Source: DATLGB01 sp964242305 (GTDB taxonomy: Bacteria > Actinomycetota > Thermoleophilia > Solirubrobacterales > Solirubrobacteraceae). Taken from it: a stretch of 64,000 nt of DNA. Positions 52,618 through 61,457 of this stretch are shown one piece after another. Numbering within the stretch: the first letter of the stretch is position 1; each line of letters opens with the position of its first letter. The position numbers were made by a program, and so were the translations under genes. The stretch covers positions 74,593-138,592 of the forward strand of contig CAXTBB010000006.1 of assembly GCA_964242305.1 (NCBI GenBank), read 5' to 3'. Under the pieces are notes generated by a model that was given only the letters and a program-made list of their open reading frames with translations, was not told where the DNA came from and searched no databases.

Positions 52618-55153
52618 CCGGCGCCGGCTTCCCGATGAAGTACCCCTGGGCGTGGTCGACGCCCAGCTCGCGCAGCAGCTCGAGCGTCTCCCCGTCCTCG
52701 ACGAACTCGGCCACCGTCTGCTTGCCGAGGCTGCGGGCGACGTCCACGATCGCGCGCACCGTCACCTGGTCGGCGTGGCTCTCGCGCATCCCGCGCACGA
52801 ACTGGCCGTCGATCTTGATGATCTCCAGCGGCAGGTGCTTGAGGTAGGCGAACGAGCCGAAGCCGGCACCGAAGTCGTCCAGCGCGAACCCGCAGCCGAG
52901 GTCGGTGAGCCGCTGCGCGAGGTCGCGTGCCTGCGTGAGGTTGCCGATCGTCGAGGTCTCCGTCACCTCGAAGATGAGCGCCGACGCGTCGATGGTGGCG
53001 TTCTGAACCTGTGCCACGATGCCGTCGATCACGCTCGCGTCGGAGATCGATTCCCCGGACAGGTTGACCTCGAGCCGGCGCCGGTCGCCGGCGGCCTGGC
53101 GCACGGCGAGCAGCTCGATCGCCCGGCCGACCACCCAGCGGTCGATCGCGTGGATCTGCCCGAAGCGCTCGGCGACGTCGAGGAGGCCGGCCGGCGCGAT
53201 CACCTGGCCGTCGGCCTCGACGAGCCGCAGCAGCAGCTCGCTGCGGTCCACGACGCCGTCGGCGAGGCGCAGGATCGGCTGCTCCCAGAGGACGAAGCGG
53301 TCACCGTCGTTCTCTTCCAGCGCGTCGCGGATGCGCTCGGACCAGCGGAACCGCGCGCGAAGCACGTCCCGCCCGCCCGGCTGGGCGTCCCCGGGCCGCA
53401 CGACCACGAGCCGGTCGCGGCCGCGCTCCTTGGCGTCGTACATGGCCATGTCGGCTTCGGAGAGCAGCGTGCCGCCGTCCTGGGTGTCCCCGGCCTCGAG
53501 CGCGCGCAGGCCGGCGGAGACGGTCAGCCGCACCGTGCGGTCGCCGACGGGCACGCGCAGGTCGCGCAGGGTCTGGAGCAGCTCGCGCCCGGCCTCCTGC
53601 GCCCCGGCGGCGTCCGTGCGCCGGAGGATGACGCCGAACTCGTCGCCCCCGAGGCGCCCGATCTGGTCCGTGATCCGCAGCCGCTGCCGCAGCGCGGTCG
53701 CCGCCGAGCGCAGGACGTCGTCGCCGGCGGCGTGCCCGTAGGTGTCGTTGACGTGCTTGAAGTTGTCGACGTCGAGCGTCATGACCGCGGCACGGTCGCC
53801 GTGGCGGCGCACGTCGGCCAGCGCGCTCTCCAGCGCCGCCTCGAAGCTGCGCCGGTTGAGGACACCGGTGAGCGTGTCGTGGCTGGCCAGGTGCTCGAGC
53901 TCGGCCCGGGAGCGCTTGTGCTCCGTGATGTCCTGGATCTGGGAGACGTAGGTGCCGTCGCCCAGCGGCGCGCTGCGGATGTACACCCAGCGCACCTCGC
54001 CGTTCGGCCGCACCAGCCGCTTCTCCGCGGAGGCCTCCTCGAGCTCTGCGGTCCGCAGCGAGCCCAACCGGCGCGCCTCGTCGTCGCGGTCGTCGGGATG
54101 GGTGAAGTCGGTGGCCGGGCGGCCGGTGAGCACGTCCAGCGGATGGCCGCTGATCGCCACCATCGCCGCGTTGGCCTCGACGAAGCGCGCCACGCCATCC
54201 GCGTCCAGGCGCGTGATCACGATGCCGATCGGCGCGTGGTCGAAGGCGGCGCGGAACCGCCCCTCGGCCTGGCGCCGGGCGTCCTCGAGGCGGGCGGCGC
54301 GGATGGCTTGGCCGGCCAGGTCGCCGATCGCCGTGAAGAGCTCGACGTCGCGCTGGCCGAAGCGGCGCCCGTCCACCTGGGTGGAGACGCACAGGACGCC
54401 GACCAGCTCTCCGCGCGCCGACAGCGGGACGACGATCAACGAGCCGGCGCCGAGTCGGGTGAGCCGCTCGCGGGTGCGCGCGGACAGACCCGGAGCGCCG
54501 ACGTCCGCCACCAGCACCGGCGCCCCGGCCCGCACGCTCTCGTCGAGCAGGCTGCCGGGGAGCGCGTCGGCCAGGGTGTCCGGCAGCATGTCCACCGCTG
54601 GTGCCGCGATACCCGCCTCCGTGGTGGTCACCGTCGCCACCGACAGCGCGCCGTCCGGGCCGGCCAGGGCCAGCAGCAGGTTGTCCGACCACTCCGGGAC
54701 GACGACCTTCGCGAGCGCCGCCAGCGTCTCGTCGAGGCCCTTCGGCGTGCCGAGCGACTCGGCGGCCCGGGCGATGGCACGGGCGCGGGCGGTCCGGAAG
54801 CGCTGCTCGCGATGGGCGTCGAGGCCCTGGGACACGAACACCGTCCCGTGCTCGGACTGCGTCACGTCCACCCTCACCTCGACCGTCTCGCCCCGGCGCG
54901 TCCGGCGCGTGGTCACGTAGCTGAACGACCGCCCGGCCAGCGCCGCGCGGATGCCGTCCTCCTCGGCCGGCGCGGCGCCGAGCTCCGCCGCGACGTCGAG
55001 CAGCGCCCGGCCGACGATCGCGTCCCGGTCGTAGCCGTTCAGCCGCGCCATGGCGAGGTTGCATTCCACGATGCGACCGGACTCGTCGACCACGAGCACC
55101 GCATCCCCGGCGGCGTCGAGCGCCGCCCTCAGGCGTTTGGGTTCCTCCACCAC
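52556..55153 (-). CDS. PAS-GAF-PAS-GGDEF-EAL c-di-GMP enzyme
   Basis: 865 residues. An N-terminal PAS (about 8-110), a GAF (about 125-290), a second PAS (about 300-415), a complete GGDEF (about 420-585: DTLTGVLNRR, NFKHVNDTYGHAAGDD, GRLGGDEFGV) and an EAL (about 600-850: RSELLLRL, NLSG, FEVTET, LDDFGAGFGS, IKIDGQFV, AEFVED, QGYFIGKP). Both catalytic halves look intact except that EAL reads ELL. No membrane helices, so it is a cytoplasmic sensor. It probably makes and breaks c-di-GMP in response to PAS/GAF ligands. Convergent 62-nt overlap with the preceding gene. Confidence 0.94.
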   Translation of the reverse strand: MVEEPKRLRAALDAAGDAVLVVDESGRIVECNLAMARLNGYDRDAIVGRALLDVAAELGAAPAEEDGIRAALAGRSFSYVTTRRTRRGETVEVRVDVTQSEHGTVFVSQGLDAHREQRFRTARARAIARAAESLGTPKGLDETLAALAKVVVPEWSDNLLLALAGPDGALSVATVTTTEAGIAAPAVDMLPDTLADALPGSLLDESVRAGAPVLVADVGAPGLSARTRERLTRLGAGSLIVVPLSARGELVGVLCVSTQVDGRRFGQRDVELFTAIGDLAGQAIRAARLEDARRQAEGRFRAAFDHAPIGIVITRLDADGVARFVEANAAMVAISGHPLDVLTGRPATDFTHPDDRDDEARRLGSLRTAELEEASAEKRLVRPNGEVRWVYIRSAPLGDGTYVSQIQDITEHKRSRAELEHLASHDTLTGVLNRRSFEAALESALADVRRHGDRAAVMTLDVDNFKHVNDTYGHAAGDDVLRSAATALRQRLRITDQIGRLGGDEFGVILRRTDAAGAQEAGRELLQTLRDLRVPVGDRTVRLTVSAGLRALEAGDTQDGGTLLSEADMAMYDAKERGRDRLVVVRPGDAQPGGRDVLRARFRWSERIRDALEENDGDRFVLWEQPILRLADGVVDRSELLLRLVEADGQVIAPAGLLDVAERFGQIHAIDRWVVGRAIELLAVRQAAGDRRRLEVNLSGESISDASVIDGIVAQVQNATIDASALIFEVTETSTIGNLTQARDLAQRLTDLGCGFALDDFGAGFGSFAYLKHLPLEIIKIDGQFVRGMRESHADQVTVRAIVDVARSLGKQTVAEFVEDGETLELLRELGVDHAQGYFIGKPAPASEPAASPARRRRGRAGAPR

Positions 55154-55178
55154 TCTCCGGGCTGCCCGGTCGGATGGC

Positions 55179-56000
55179 TCATTGAACCGGCGGGCGGGAC
55201 GGTGCGACCAGCCGGAAGGCGCCGTGCGTGACGGTGAAGCGGACCTCGGGACCGGCCTCGACGAGTTCGCCGTCGACGTTGAAGGGGGTGCGGGCGGGCA
55301 CGTCGAGGGTGAGCTCTGCCACCCGCCGGTGCAGCACCTGCGGGTCCGCGGCGAGATCGCCGCGGCGCATCCGCAGCGCGCGGGCCACCAGGATCAGCCG
55401 TGGACCGCCGGGGACGATGAGCAGGTCGAGGCGGCCGTCTCCGGGGTCGGTGGCGTCGATCTCCGCGCCGCCGCCGAACGCGCCCGAGCAGGCGACGATG
55501 ACCTGCCAGGCCTCGCCGACGTAGAACTCCCCGGCCTGGCCGCGAACCGGCTCGTCGAGCAGGCCGGCGAGGACGGCGGCGGCCGGGTAGGCGAGCGGGC
55601 CGAGGAGGCGCTTGAGCGGCTGGGCGCGGCGGGCGGCGGCCGGGGCCAGGCCGGCGGCGGCGACGTTGACGAATGCGCGGCCGTCCATGAAGCCGAGCTC
55701 GCGGGCGGGGCCGGGAGCGCCCGTCACCGCCAGCTCGGCGGCCGCCTCGATGTCGCGCGGCAGGCCGGTGGTGCGGGCGAAGTCGTTGGCGGTGCCGGTG
55801 GGGATGACCGCCAGCGGCACGCCGCGCGTCGCGGCCAGCTCGGCCCCCTGCGCGATGGTCCCGTCACCGCCCGAGACGACGACGCGCTCGGCCTCCTCGG
55901 CACCGGTCATCGTCGCCCCGTGGCGCTCGAGCCGCGCGGTGATGTCCCCGCGGTCCGTCGTGCCGCCCGAGGCGGGATTGCAGTAGAGGTGGATACGCAC
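55179..56000 (-). CDS. Diacylglycerol kinase-family lipid kinase
   Basis: 273 residues from GTG 56000. The catalytic domain has VVVSGGDGTIAQGAEL and IPTGTANDFARTTGLP, the nucleotide and lipid phosphorylation motifs of the DagK/YegS family, and the C-terminal beta domain ends with FNVDGELVEAGP. Known members phosphorylate diacylglycerol, sphingosine or phosphatidylglycerol. The exact lipid is unknown. It is divergent from the methylmalonyl-CoA epimerase gene by 18 nt. Confidence 0.93.
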   Translation of the reverse strand: MRIHLYCNPASGGTTDRGDITARLERHGATMTGAEEAERVVVSGGDGTIAQGAELAATRGVPLAVIPTGTANDFARTTGLPRDIEAAAELAVTGAPGPARELGFMDGRAFVNVAAAGLAPAAARRAQPLKRLLGPLAYPAAAVLAGLLDEPVRGQAGEFYVGEAWQVIVACSGAFGGGAEIDATDPGDGRLDLLIVPGGPRLILVARALRMRRGDLAADPQVLHRRVAELTLDVPARTPFNVDGELVEAGPEVRFTVTHGAFRLVAPSRPPVQ

Positions 56001-56018
56001 AGCCGTAGACTCGCAGCC

Positions 56019-56426
56019 ATGTTCGGCCGCATCGATCACGTGGGCGTCGCGGTCACCGACCTCGACGCCGCGCTCGCCCTCTACGAGTCTGCCTACGGCA
56101 TGGCGCTCGTCCATCGCGAGACCGTGGACGAGCAGGGCGTCGAGGCGGTCCTGCTCGACGTCGGGGAGAACCACGTCGAGCTGCTGGCGCCGCTCGGCGA
56201 CGATACCCCCGTCGGCAAGTTCCTGGCCAAGAAGGGCCCGGGCCTGCACCACGTCGCCTACCAGGTGACCGACATCGACGCCACGCTGTCGTCACTGCGC
56301 GACGCCGGCCTGCGGCTGATCGACGAGACGCCGCGGACCGGGATCCGCGCCTCGCGCGTCGCCTTCCTGCACCCCGCCGCCACCGGCGGGGTCCTCACCG
56401 AGATCGTCCAACCCGCGGAGCACTAA
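56019..56426 (+). CDS. mce: Methylmalonyl-CoA epimerase
   Basis: 135 residues, the normal length. A glyoxalase/VOC fold with MFGRIDHVGVAVTDLD, VELLAPLGDDTPVGKFLAKKG, GLHHVAYQVTDID and the closing GVLTEIVQP; His7, Glu and His metal ligands are present. It interconverts (R)- and (S)-methylmalonyl-CoA in propionate and odd-chain or branched-chain degradation. Mutase genes are not in the window. The next gene begins 5 nt downstream. Confidence 0.93.
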   Translation: MFGRIDHVGVAVTDLDAALALYESAYGMALVHRETVDEQGVEAVLLDVGENHVELLAPLGDDTPVGKFLAKKGPGLHHVAYQVTDIDATLSSLRDAGLRLIDETPRTGIRASRVAFLHPAATGGVLTEIVQPAEH

Positions 56427-56431
56427 GAGCC

Positions 56432-56650
56432 ATGACTGACCGTCCGAAGCGCATCGCCCTCGGCTTCCACGCCGGCGGGGCCCTGTCCCTGCGCATCAAC
56501 GAAGGCCCGTTGGCCGAGCTCCAAAAGGCGCTCACGAACAACGAGACGATCTTCCGCGAGATCGAGACCGCCGACGGCCCCGTGCTCGTCAACCTCGGCC
56601 AGGTCATCTACCTGCGCGTCGAGTCGGACGAGCAGCGCATTGGGTTCTGA
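56432..56650 (+). CDS. Small conserved-looking protein, function unknown
   Basis: 72 residues: IALGFHAGGALSLRINEGPLAELQKAL, then TIFREIETADGPVLVNLGQVIYLRVESDEQRIGF. A compact alpha-beta protein with no signal or membrane helix. It begins 5 nt after mce, and its last 11 nt overlap the start of the PAP2 gene. Tight packing and clean codon use argue that it is real. It has no family that I recognise; a small ligand- or nucleic-acid-binding beta-barrel is imaginable but unproven. Confidence 0.7.
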   Translation: MTDRPKRIALGFHAGGALSLRINEGPLAELQKALTNNETIFREIETADGPVLVNLGQVIYLRVESDEQRIGF

Positions 56651-57194
56651 CGCCGGCGTCGTCGAACCCCTCCACGAGGCGGAACGGCGCGGCGGTGCGC
56701 GCGCCTGGCTCAACGCGCTCGACCTGTCCGTGTACCGGGCGTTCCGGTCGCTCGCCCGCGACGAGCGCCGCGTCGCCCTCGTGCGGCGCTTCTCCGCGCT
56801 CGGCGAGCACGGCCTGGTCTGGCTCGGCTTCGGCGGCCTCATGTCCTTCGCGGACCGCCGGCGGGCGGCGCGCTGGCGCTTCGCCACCGTCACCGTCGGC
56901 CTGACCTACCTGACCTCGTCGTCGATCAAGGCGGCGATCGGCCGCCCGCGCCCGGCCGTGCCCGACCTCCCGCAGCTGATGCAGACGCCCACCGGCCTGT
57001 CCTTCCCGTCCTCGCACTCCTCCTCGTCGTTCGCGGCGGCGCAGGCGTACTCGGGGCTCGCGCCCGCCGGGCCGCTGTACGCGGTGGCCGTCCCCATGGC
57101 GCTCTCGCGGCTCTTCCTGGGCGTCCACTACCCGAGCGACATCCTCGCCGGCGCCGCGCTCGGCACCGTCCTCGGAAGGCTGGGGAGGGGATGA
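56640..57194 (+). CDS. PAP2-family membrane phosphatase
   Basis: 184 residues from TTG 56640, overlapping the preceding gene by 11 nt. The three family motifs are KAAIGRPRP, LSFPSSHSSSSFAAA (PSGH-type, with Ser for Gly) and SRLFLGVHYPSDILAGA with the catalytic His and Asp. Several hydrophobic segments give the usual bundle. Such enzymes dephosphorylate phosphatidic acid, undecaprenyl pyrophosphate or similar lipids. The stop overlaps the ychF start by 4 nt (ATGA). Confidence 0.92.
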   Translation: MGSDAGVVEPLHEAERRGGARAWLNALDLSVYRAFRSLARDERRVALVRRFSALGEHGLVWLGFGGLMSFADRRRAARWRFATVTVGLTYLTSSSIKAAIGRPRPAVPDLPQLMQTPTGLSFPSSHSSSSFAAAQAYSGLAPAGPLYAVAVPMALSRLFLGVHYPSDILAGAALGTVLGRLGRG

Positions 57195-58267
57195 AAGTCG
57201 GGATCGTCGGACTGCCCAACGCGGGCAAGTCCTCGCTCTTCAACGCGCTCTCACGGGCGGGCGCCGAGGCGGCCAACTACCCGTTCACCACGATCGAGCC
57301 CAACGTCGCCGTCCTGCCCGTGCCCGACCCGCGCCTGGAGGAGGTCGCGCGGACGGTCGGCGCCTCCAACGTCGTCCACGACTCGATCCAGGTCCACGAC
57401 ATCGCCGGCCTGGTCCGCGGCGCCCACGAGGGCGAGGGGCTCGGCAACCAGTTCCTGGGTAACATCCGGGAGACGGACGCGATCCTGCACGTCGTCCGCG
57501 CCCACACCGACGGCAACGTCATCCACCCGGAGGGCGACGTCGACCCCGCGCGGGACATCGACACGATCGAGACCGAGCTCATCTACGCCGACCTCGAGCA
57601 GGCCGAGCGTCGCCACGCGCGCGTCGTCCGCGACGCCCGCGGCGGCGACCGCACCGCGATCGCCGAGGAGGGCTGGCTGGCGGCGGTCATCGCCGCGCTG
57701 CAGGCGGGCAAGCCGGCCCGCACCGTGCCCGTCCCCGCCGACGCGCCGCACGCCATGCGCGACCTGTCGCCGCTGAGCGGCAAGCCCGTCCTGTTCGTGG
57801 CCAACGTCGACGAGGGCTCGGACCAGGTGCCGGCCGCGGTGGCCGAGCACGCCGCCGCCCACGGCGCCACCGCCGTGGCGGTCTCCAGCCGCATCGAGGC
57901 CGAGTTGTCCGAGCTCGACGAGGCGGAGGCGGCCCTGATGCGCGAGGAGATGGGCGTCGGCGAGTCCGGTCTCATCCGCGTCGTCCGCGGCGCCTTCGCG
58001 CTGCTGGACCTGATGGCCTTCTTCACCGCCGGCGAGGCCAAGCCCGCCCAGTCCTGGCACCTGCGCCGCGGCCTGACGGCCTGGCACGCCGCCGGGGAGA
58101 TCCACTCCGACATCCAGAAGGGCTTCGTCCGCGCGGAGGTCATCGCCTGGGACCGCCTCGTCGAGGCGGGCGGCTACTCAGGCGCGCGCGACAAGGGCAC
58201 CCTGCGCCTCGAGGGCCGCGACTATGCGATGGCCGACGGCGACGTCATCACCATCAAGCACACCTAG
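57191..58267 (+). CDS. ychF: Redox-regulated ATPase YchF
   Basis: 358 residues, normal length. P loop GLPNAGKSS, then FTTIEPNVAVLPVPD, HDIAGLVRGAHEGEGLGNQFL, the NVDE in place of NKxD that gives ATP preference, and the C-terminal TGS domain (SWHLRRGLTAWHAAGEIHSDI, then YAMADGDVITIKH). YchF/OLA1 is a universally conserved P-loop ATPase of translation and stress response. It starts in the PAP2 stop and ends with a CTAG shared with the convergent glycosidase. Confidence 0.97.
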   Translation: MKVGIVGLPNAGKSSLFNALSRAGAEAANYPFTTIEPNVAVLPVPDPRLEEVARTVGASNVVHDSIQVHDIAGLVRGAHEGEGLGNQFLGNIRETDAILHVVRAHTDGNVIHPEGDVDPARDIDTIETELIYADLEQAERRHARVVRDARGGDRTAIAEEGWLAAVIAALQAGKPARTVPVPADAPHAMRDLSPLSGKPVLFVANVDEGSDQVPAAVAEHAAAHGATAVAVSSRIEAELSELDEAEAALMREEMGVGESGLIRVVRGAFALLDLMAFFTAGEAKPAQSWHLRRGLTAWHAAGEIHSDIQKGFVRAEVIAWDRLVEAGGYSGARDKGTLRLEGRDYAMADGDVITIKHT

Positions 58268-60111
58268 CGGTAGAGGGGCGTCCGCGAGAACATCTGCTTG
58301 GCGACGAAGAAGGCCGGCTTGGGCTTCCCGTCGTAGTGCAGCAGCCCCTTGTTGTGGAGGGAGTCGCGCTGCGCGGAGGGGATGTGCGCGCCGCCGTCCC
58401 AGTGGGGCTTGACGTAGAACTCGCGCGCCGTCCAGTAGATCGCGCCGGCCAGCCACGACTCGGAGGCGGCGATGTCCAGCGTGCGGCGCACGTAGTTGGA
58501 CTGGAACTGGTAGGTCTGCTTCTCGGTCCGCGGGCCGTTCTCGGTGGACTCGGCACCGAACTCGGTGATGATCTGCGCCTGTCGCGGATAGAGGCGGCGC
58601 TGGCGGTCCAGGAACGGCTTCAGCGAGCCCAACGAGGCCGTGGACTGAGCGCCCGGCTTGCCGTCGTACCAGCCGTAGTAGGAGTTCAGGCCGAGCAGGC
58701 CGAAGGCGTCGTAGACGTTCTGGCGCGGAAGGTTGGGGTAGGTGAGGAGGTCCAGCGCGGCCGGGACGGTGTCGTCGAGGTCGCGGGTCACCTTGACCGC
58801 GCGCAGCAGGAAGTTGCGCGTGCCGGGCATCGTGTCGGCGACGGGCGACAGCTCGTTGGCGACGGAGTGGGTGAGCACGGACGGGTGGTTGCGATCCTCG
58901 AGCACGGTGGTGCGGACCTTGTCGAGGGCGTCGCGGCGGCCGGCCTCCGTCTTGAGCGCCACGTCGTCGTGGTAGACGGGCGCCTGCGACCAGACCAGGA
59001 TGCCCTTCTCGTCGAGCGCCTCCAGGACGCGCTCGTCGAGCGGGTACTGGGCACGGGTCACGTTCGCGCCGAGGCGCACGAGGTCGTCGACGATCGTGGT
59101 GACGTCCTCGTCGCGCAGCGCCGGCCCGCGGCCGGGCAGGTCCTCCTGGATGGACGCGCCGCGCAGGTCCAGCAGGTGGCCGTTGAGGTAGAGCCTGCCG
59201 TCGCGCACCCGCACGAAGCGCAGGCCGATGCGGCTGTCGGCGACCATCGTCGGGTCGTCCCCGACGGTGACGGTGGAGCGCGCCGCGTACAGGTTCGGGT
59301 GCACGGGCGACCACAGCTGCGGCGTCCCGTTGATGTCGATGGGGAAGCCGACGCGGCGCCGCTCGCCCGGTTTGAGGGCCGTCACGTTCGCCGTCGCGAC
59401 GGACTCCGTCCCGTCCGGCGCGGTCAGCGCCACGCGCAGCGTCGCGTCGGTCGTCGCGCCGGTGTGGTTGACGACCCAGCCGTCGGCGCGGGCGATCGGC
59501 CGGCAGTCCTTGCCGTTGGTGCACCTGACGTCGGAGAGGATGCCGAGGTCGTCCCACATGACCCGGCCGATCGGCTCCATCTCGACCGGGCGCGTGAGGC
59601 CGCCCCAGTTCCACCACCCCTCGCGCAGCTCGGGGGAGCGCCGGCTGGAGACGCGGACGACGACCTCGTTGTCCTCCCCGGCGGGGCGCAGCTTGGGCAG
59701 CGGGACGGTGAACGGCTCGTAGGCCTTCTGGCTGCCGCCGATCCGGACCCCGTTGAGGTAGACGGTGGCCTTGCGGCGGACGCCCTCGAAGCGCAGCGCC
59801 CAGGTGAAGCCGGCCGGGGTGACCGGGGTCGGCAGCTTGAGGCGGTACCAACCGATCGTCCCCAGGAACTGGCTGTCGATCGGCTTCGCGTTGAAGACGT
59901 GCGGGACGGTGACGTCCCGCCACTTCTGGTCGAGGCGCCCCGTCTGGAAGTGCTGCTTGATGCCGACGTTGGCGGGGTCGTACTTGACCTGCCAGCCCGT
60001 GACCAGGTTGGCCGCGGGCGGCGGGACGGCCGACAGTTGCGCCCGCGAGGCGGGGGCGGCCATCGCGAGGAACGCGAGCAGGGTGATGACGGCGAGACGG
60101 CGGGGGGACAT
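58264..60111 (-). CDS. Secreted glycoside hydrolase family 2 enzyme
   Basis: 615 residues from ATG 60111. A signal peptide (RLAVITLLAFLAMAAPASRAQ) leads to a GH2 sugar-binding domain with WYRLKL and GVRRKATVYLNG, an Ig-like domain (about 205-300) and a TIM barrel. The acid/base is Glu420 in SVANE and the nucleophile is Glu517 in IITEFG. This fits beta-galactosidase, beta-glucuronidase or beta-mannosidase; the loop residues after LDLRGASIQED differ from classical ones, so the sugar is uncertain. The stop overlaps the ychF stop (CTAG). Confidence 0.92.
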   Translation of the reverse strand: MSPRRLAVITLLAFLAMAAPASRAQLSAVPPPAANLVTGWQVKYDPANVGIKQHFQTGRLDQKWRDVTVPHVFNAKPIDSQFLGTIGWYRLKLPTPVTPAGFTWALRFEGVRRKATVYLNGVRIGGSQKAYEPFTVPLPKLRPAGEDNEVVVRVSSRRSPELREGWWNWGGLTRPVEMEPIGRVMWDDLGILSDVRCTNGKDCRPIARADGWVVNHTGATTDATLRVALTAPDGTESVATANVTALKPGERRRVGFPIDINGTPQLWSPVHPNLYAARSTVTVGDDPTMVADSRIGLRFVRVRDGRLYLNGHLLDLRGASIQEDLPGRGPALRDEDVTTIVDDLVRLGANVTRAQYPLDERVLEALDEKGILVWSQAPVYHDDVALKTEAGRRDALDKVRTTVLEDRNHPSVLTHSVANELSPVADTMPGTRNFLLRAVKVTRDLDDTVPAALDLLTYPNLPRQNVYDAFGLLGLNSYYGWYDGKPGAQSTASLGSLKPFLDRQRRLYPRQAQIITEFGAESTENGPRTEKQTYQFQSNYVRRTLDIAASESWLAGAIYWTAREFYVKPHWDGGAHIPSAQRDSLHNKGLLHYDGKPKPAFFVAKQMFSRTPLYR

Positions 60112-60140
60112 CGGCGGGACTGCTTGGGGGGGTTCAGAAT

Positions 60141-60992
60141 CTAGAGCGCCCGAAGGCGCTCGGCCAGACGGCGCATGCCCAGCGCCTCGGCGGCGGTCGC
60201 GCCGCCGTCTTTCTCGATGGGCGTGTCCGGGGGCCGCTCCAGCCCTGTTCGCCGCAGGGTGGCGACGTCCTTGAACATCCGCAGCTCGTCGGCCTGGCCG
60301 ATCAGCGCCTTGCGCACGCCCGGCTTCTCCTTGATCGCCTTCTCGATCGCCGTCTCCAGCGAGCCGTGGCGCTTGAGCAGGTCCGCGGCGGTCTTCTCGC
60401 CGATCCCCTTGGCCCCGGGCAGGCCGTCGCTGGGGTCGCCGCGCAGCGCGATGAAGTCCGGCACCTGCTCGGGGGAGACCCCGTAGCGCTTGCGCACGCC
60501 GTCGGGGGTCAGCTCCTCCGGGCCCTCGCGCCCGCGCTGCTGGAGCAGGACGTGGACGGACTCGGTCACGCACTGGAACATGTCGCGGTCGCCCGAGAGG
60601 ATCAGCGCGGTGCCGCCGGCCTCCTCCTCCAGCGCCACCAGCGTTCCCATCATGTCGTCGGCCTCCAGCTCCGCCGAGTCGACCACGAGCCAGCCCAGCG
60701 CCCGGTAGAGGTCGGGCGCGAGCGCCCATTGGTGGGCGAGGTCGTCGGGCATCTCGGGGCGGTGGGCGTGGTAGGGCGGATAGGCCTCCGTGCGGTATTC
60801 GGCGGCCTCGGCGCCGAAGCACATGACCACCGCGCGGGGCGTGAAGCGCTCCACGCACCAGAGCGTCTGGTTGACCGAGCCCAGCAGCGCGTTGACCGGC
60901 CGGCCGTCGGCGCCGGTGATCGAATCGGGCAGCCCGAAGAACGCTCGATAGAGCAGGTGAGGGGCGTCGGTCACGAGCAGCGGGCCAGGCAT
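60141..60992 (-). CDS. 5'-3' exonuclease, PolA N-terminal-domain type
   Basis: 283 residues. It starts LLVTDAPHLLYRAFFGLP, then DSAELEADDMMGTLV, LILSGDRDMFQ and the helix-hairpin-helix ALRGDPSDGLPGAKGIGEKTA, the metal-binding carboxylates and DNA-binding motif of the FEN/PIN superfamily as in the first third of DNA polymerase I. It is a stand-alone exonuclease without polymerase, as in many actinobacteria. It probably helps remove RNA primers or flaps. Its start is 12 nt from the divergent MaoC gene. Confidence 0.93.
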   Translation of the reverse strand: MPGPLLVTDAPHLLYRAFFGLPDSITGADGRPVNALLGSVNQTLWCVERFTPRAVVMCFGAEAAEYRTEAYPPYHAHRPEMPDDLAHQWALAPDLYRALGWLVVDSAELEADDMMGTLVALEEEAGGTALILSGDRDMFQCVTESVHVLLQQRGREGPEELTPDGVRKRYGVSPEQVPDFIALRGDPSDGLPGAKGIGEKTAADLLKRHGSLETAIEKAIKEKPGVRKALIGQADELRMFKDVATLRRTGLERPPDTPIEKDGGATAAEALGMRRLAERLRAL

Positions 60993-61004
60993 AGGCTGCC
61001 CAGT

Positions 61005-61457
61005 ATGCGCGAGATCAACGGAATGGATGAGCTGAAGGCGGCCAAGGGCGAGGACCTCGGGTACTCCGACTGGCACGAGATCGACCAGGACGCCGTCAAC
61101 GCGTTCGCCGACGTGACCGGCGACCACCAGTGGATCCACATCGACACCGAGCGCGCCAAGGACACCCCCTTCGGCGGCACCATCGTCCACGGGTACTTCA
61201 CGCTCGCGCTGGCCCCCGTGGTCGGCGCCGAGATCGTCTCGTTCGCCGGGTTCAACTTCGTCCTCAACTACGGCCTGGACAAGGTCCGCTTCCCCGCGCC
61301 GGTGCCCGTCGGCTCGAAGGTCCGCGCGAAGGCGACCATCTCGGAGGTCAGCGACGTCTCCGGCGGCGTCCAGGTCACTCAGGTGCTGACCTTCGAGGTC
61401 GAGGGCGGCGAGAAGCCGGTCTGCGTCGCCGAGACGCTGGCGCGCTTCTACAGCTGA
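61005..61457 (+). CDS. MaoC-like dehydratase
   Basis: 150 residues from ATG 61005 (ATG 61023 also possible). The hot-dog fold and hydratase motif are seen in INAFADVTGDHQWIHID, with catalytic Asp and His, then GGTIVHGYFTLALAP and VRFPAPVPVGSKVRAKA. MaoC-type enzymes hydrate trans-2-enoyl-CoA to (R)-3-hydroxyacyl-CoA, for polyhydroxyalkanoate or beta-oxidation. It is divergent from the exonuclease and overlaps the convergent amidase stop by 10 nt. Confidence 0.93.
   Translation: MREINGMDELKAAKGEDLGYSDWHEIDQDAVNAFADVTGDHQWIHIDTERAKDTPFGGTIVHGYFTLALAPVVGAEIVSFAGFNFVLNYGLDKVRFPAPVPVGSKVRAKATISEVSDVSGGVQVTQVLTFEVEGGEKPVCVAETLARFYS

Noticed and set aside
52652..55231. 859-codon plus-strand frame over the GGDEF-EAL gene
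   Set aside because: Antisense shadow; the product has no motifs and the minus strand encodes complete PAS, GAF, GGDEF and EAL domains.
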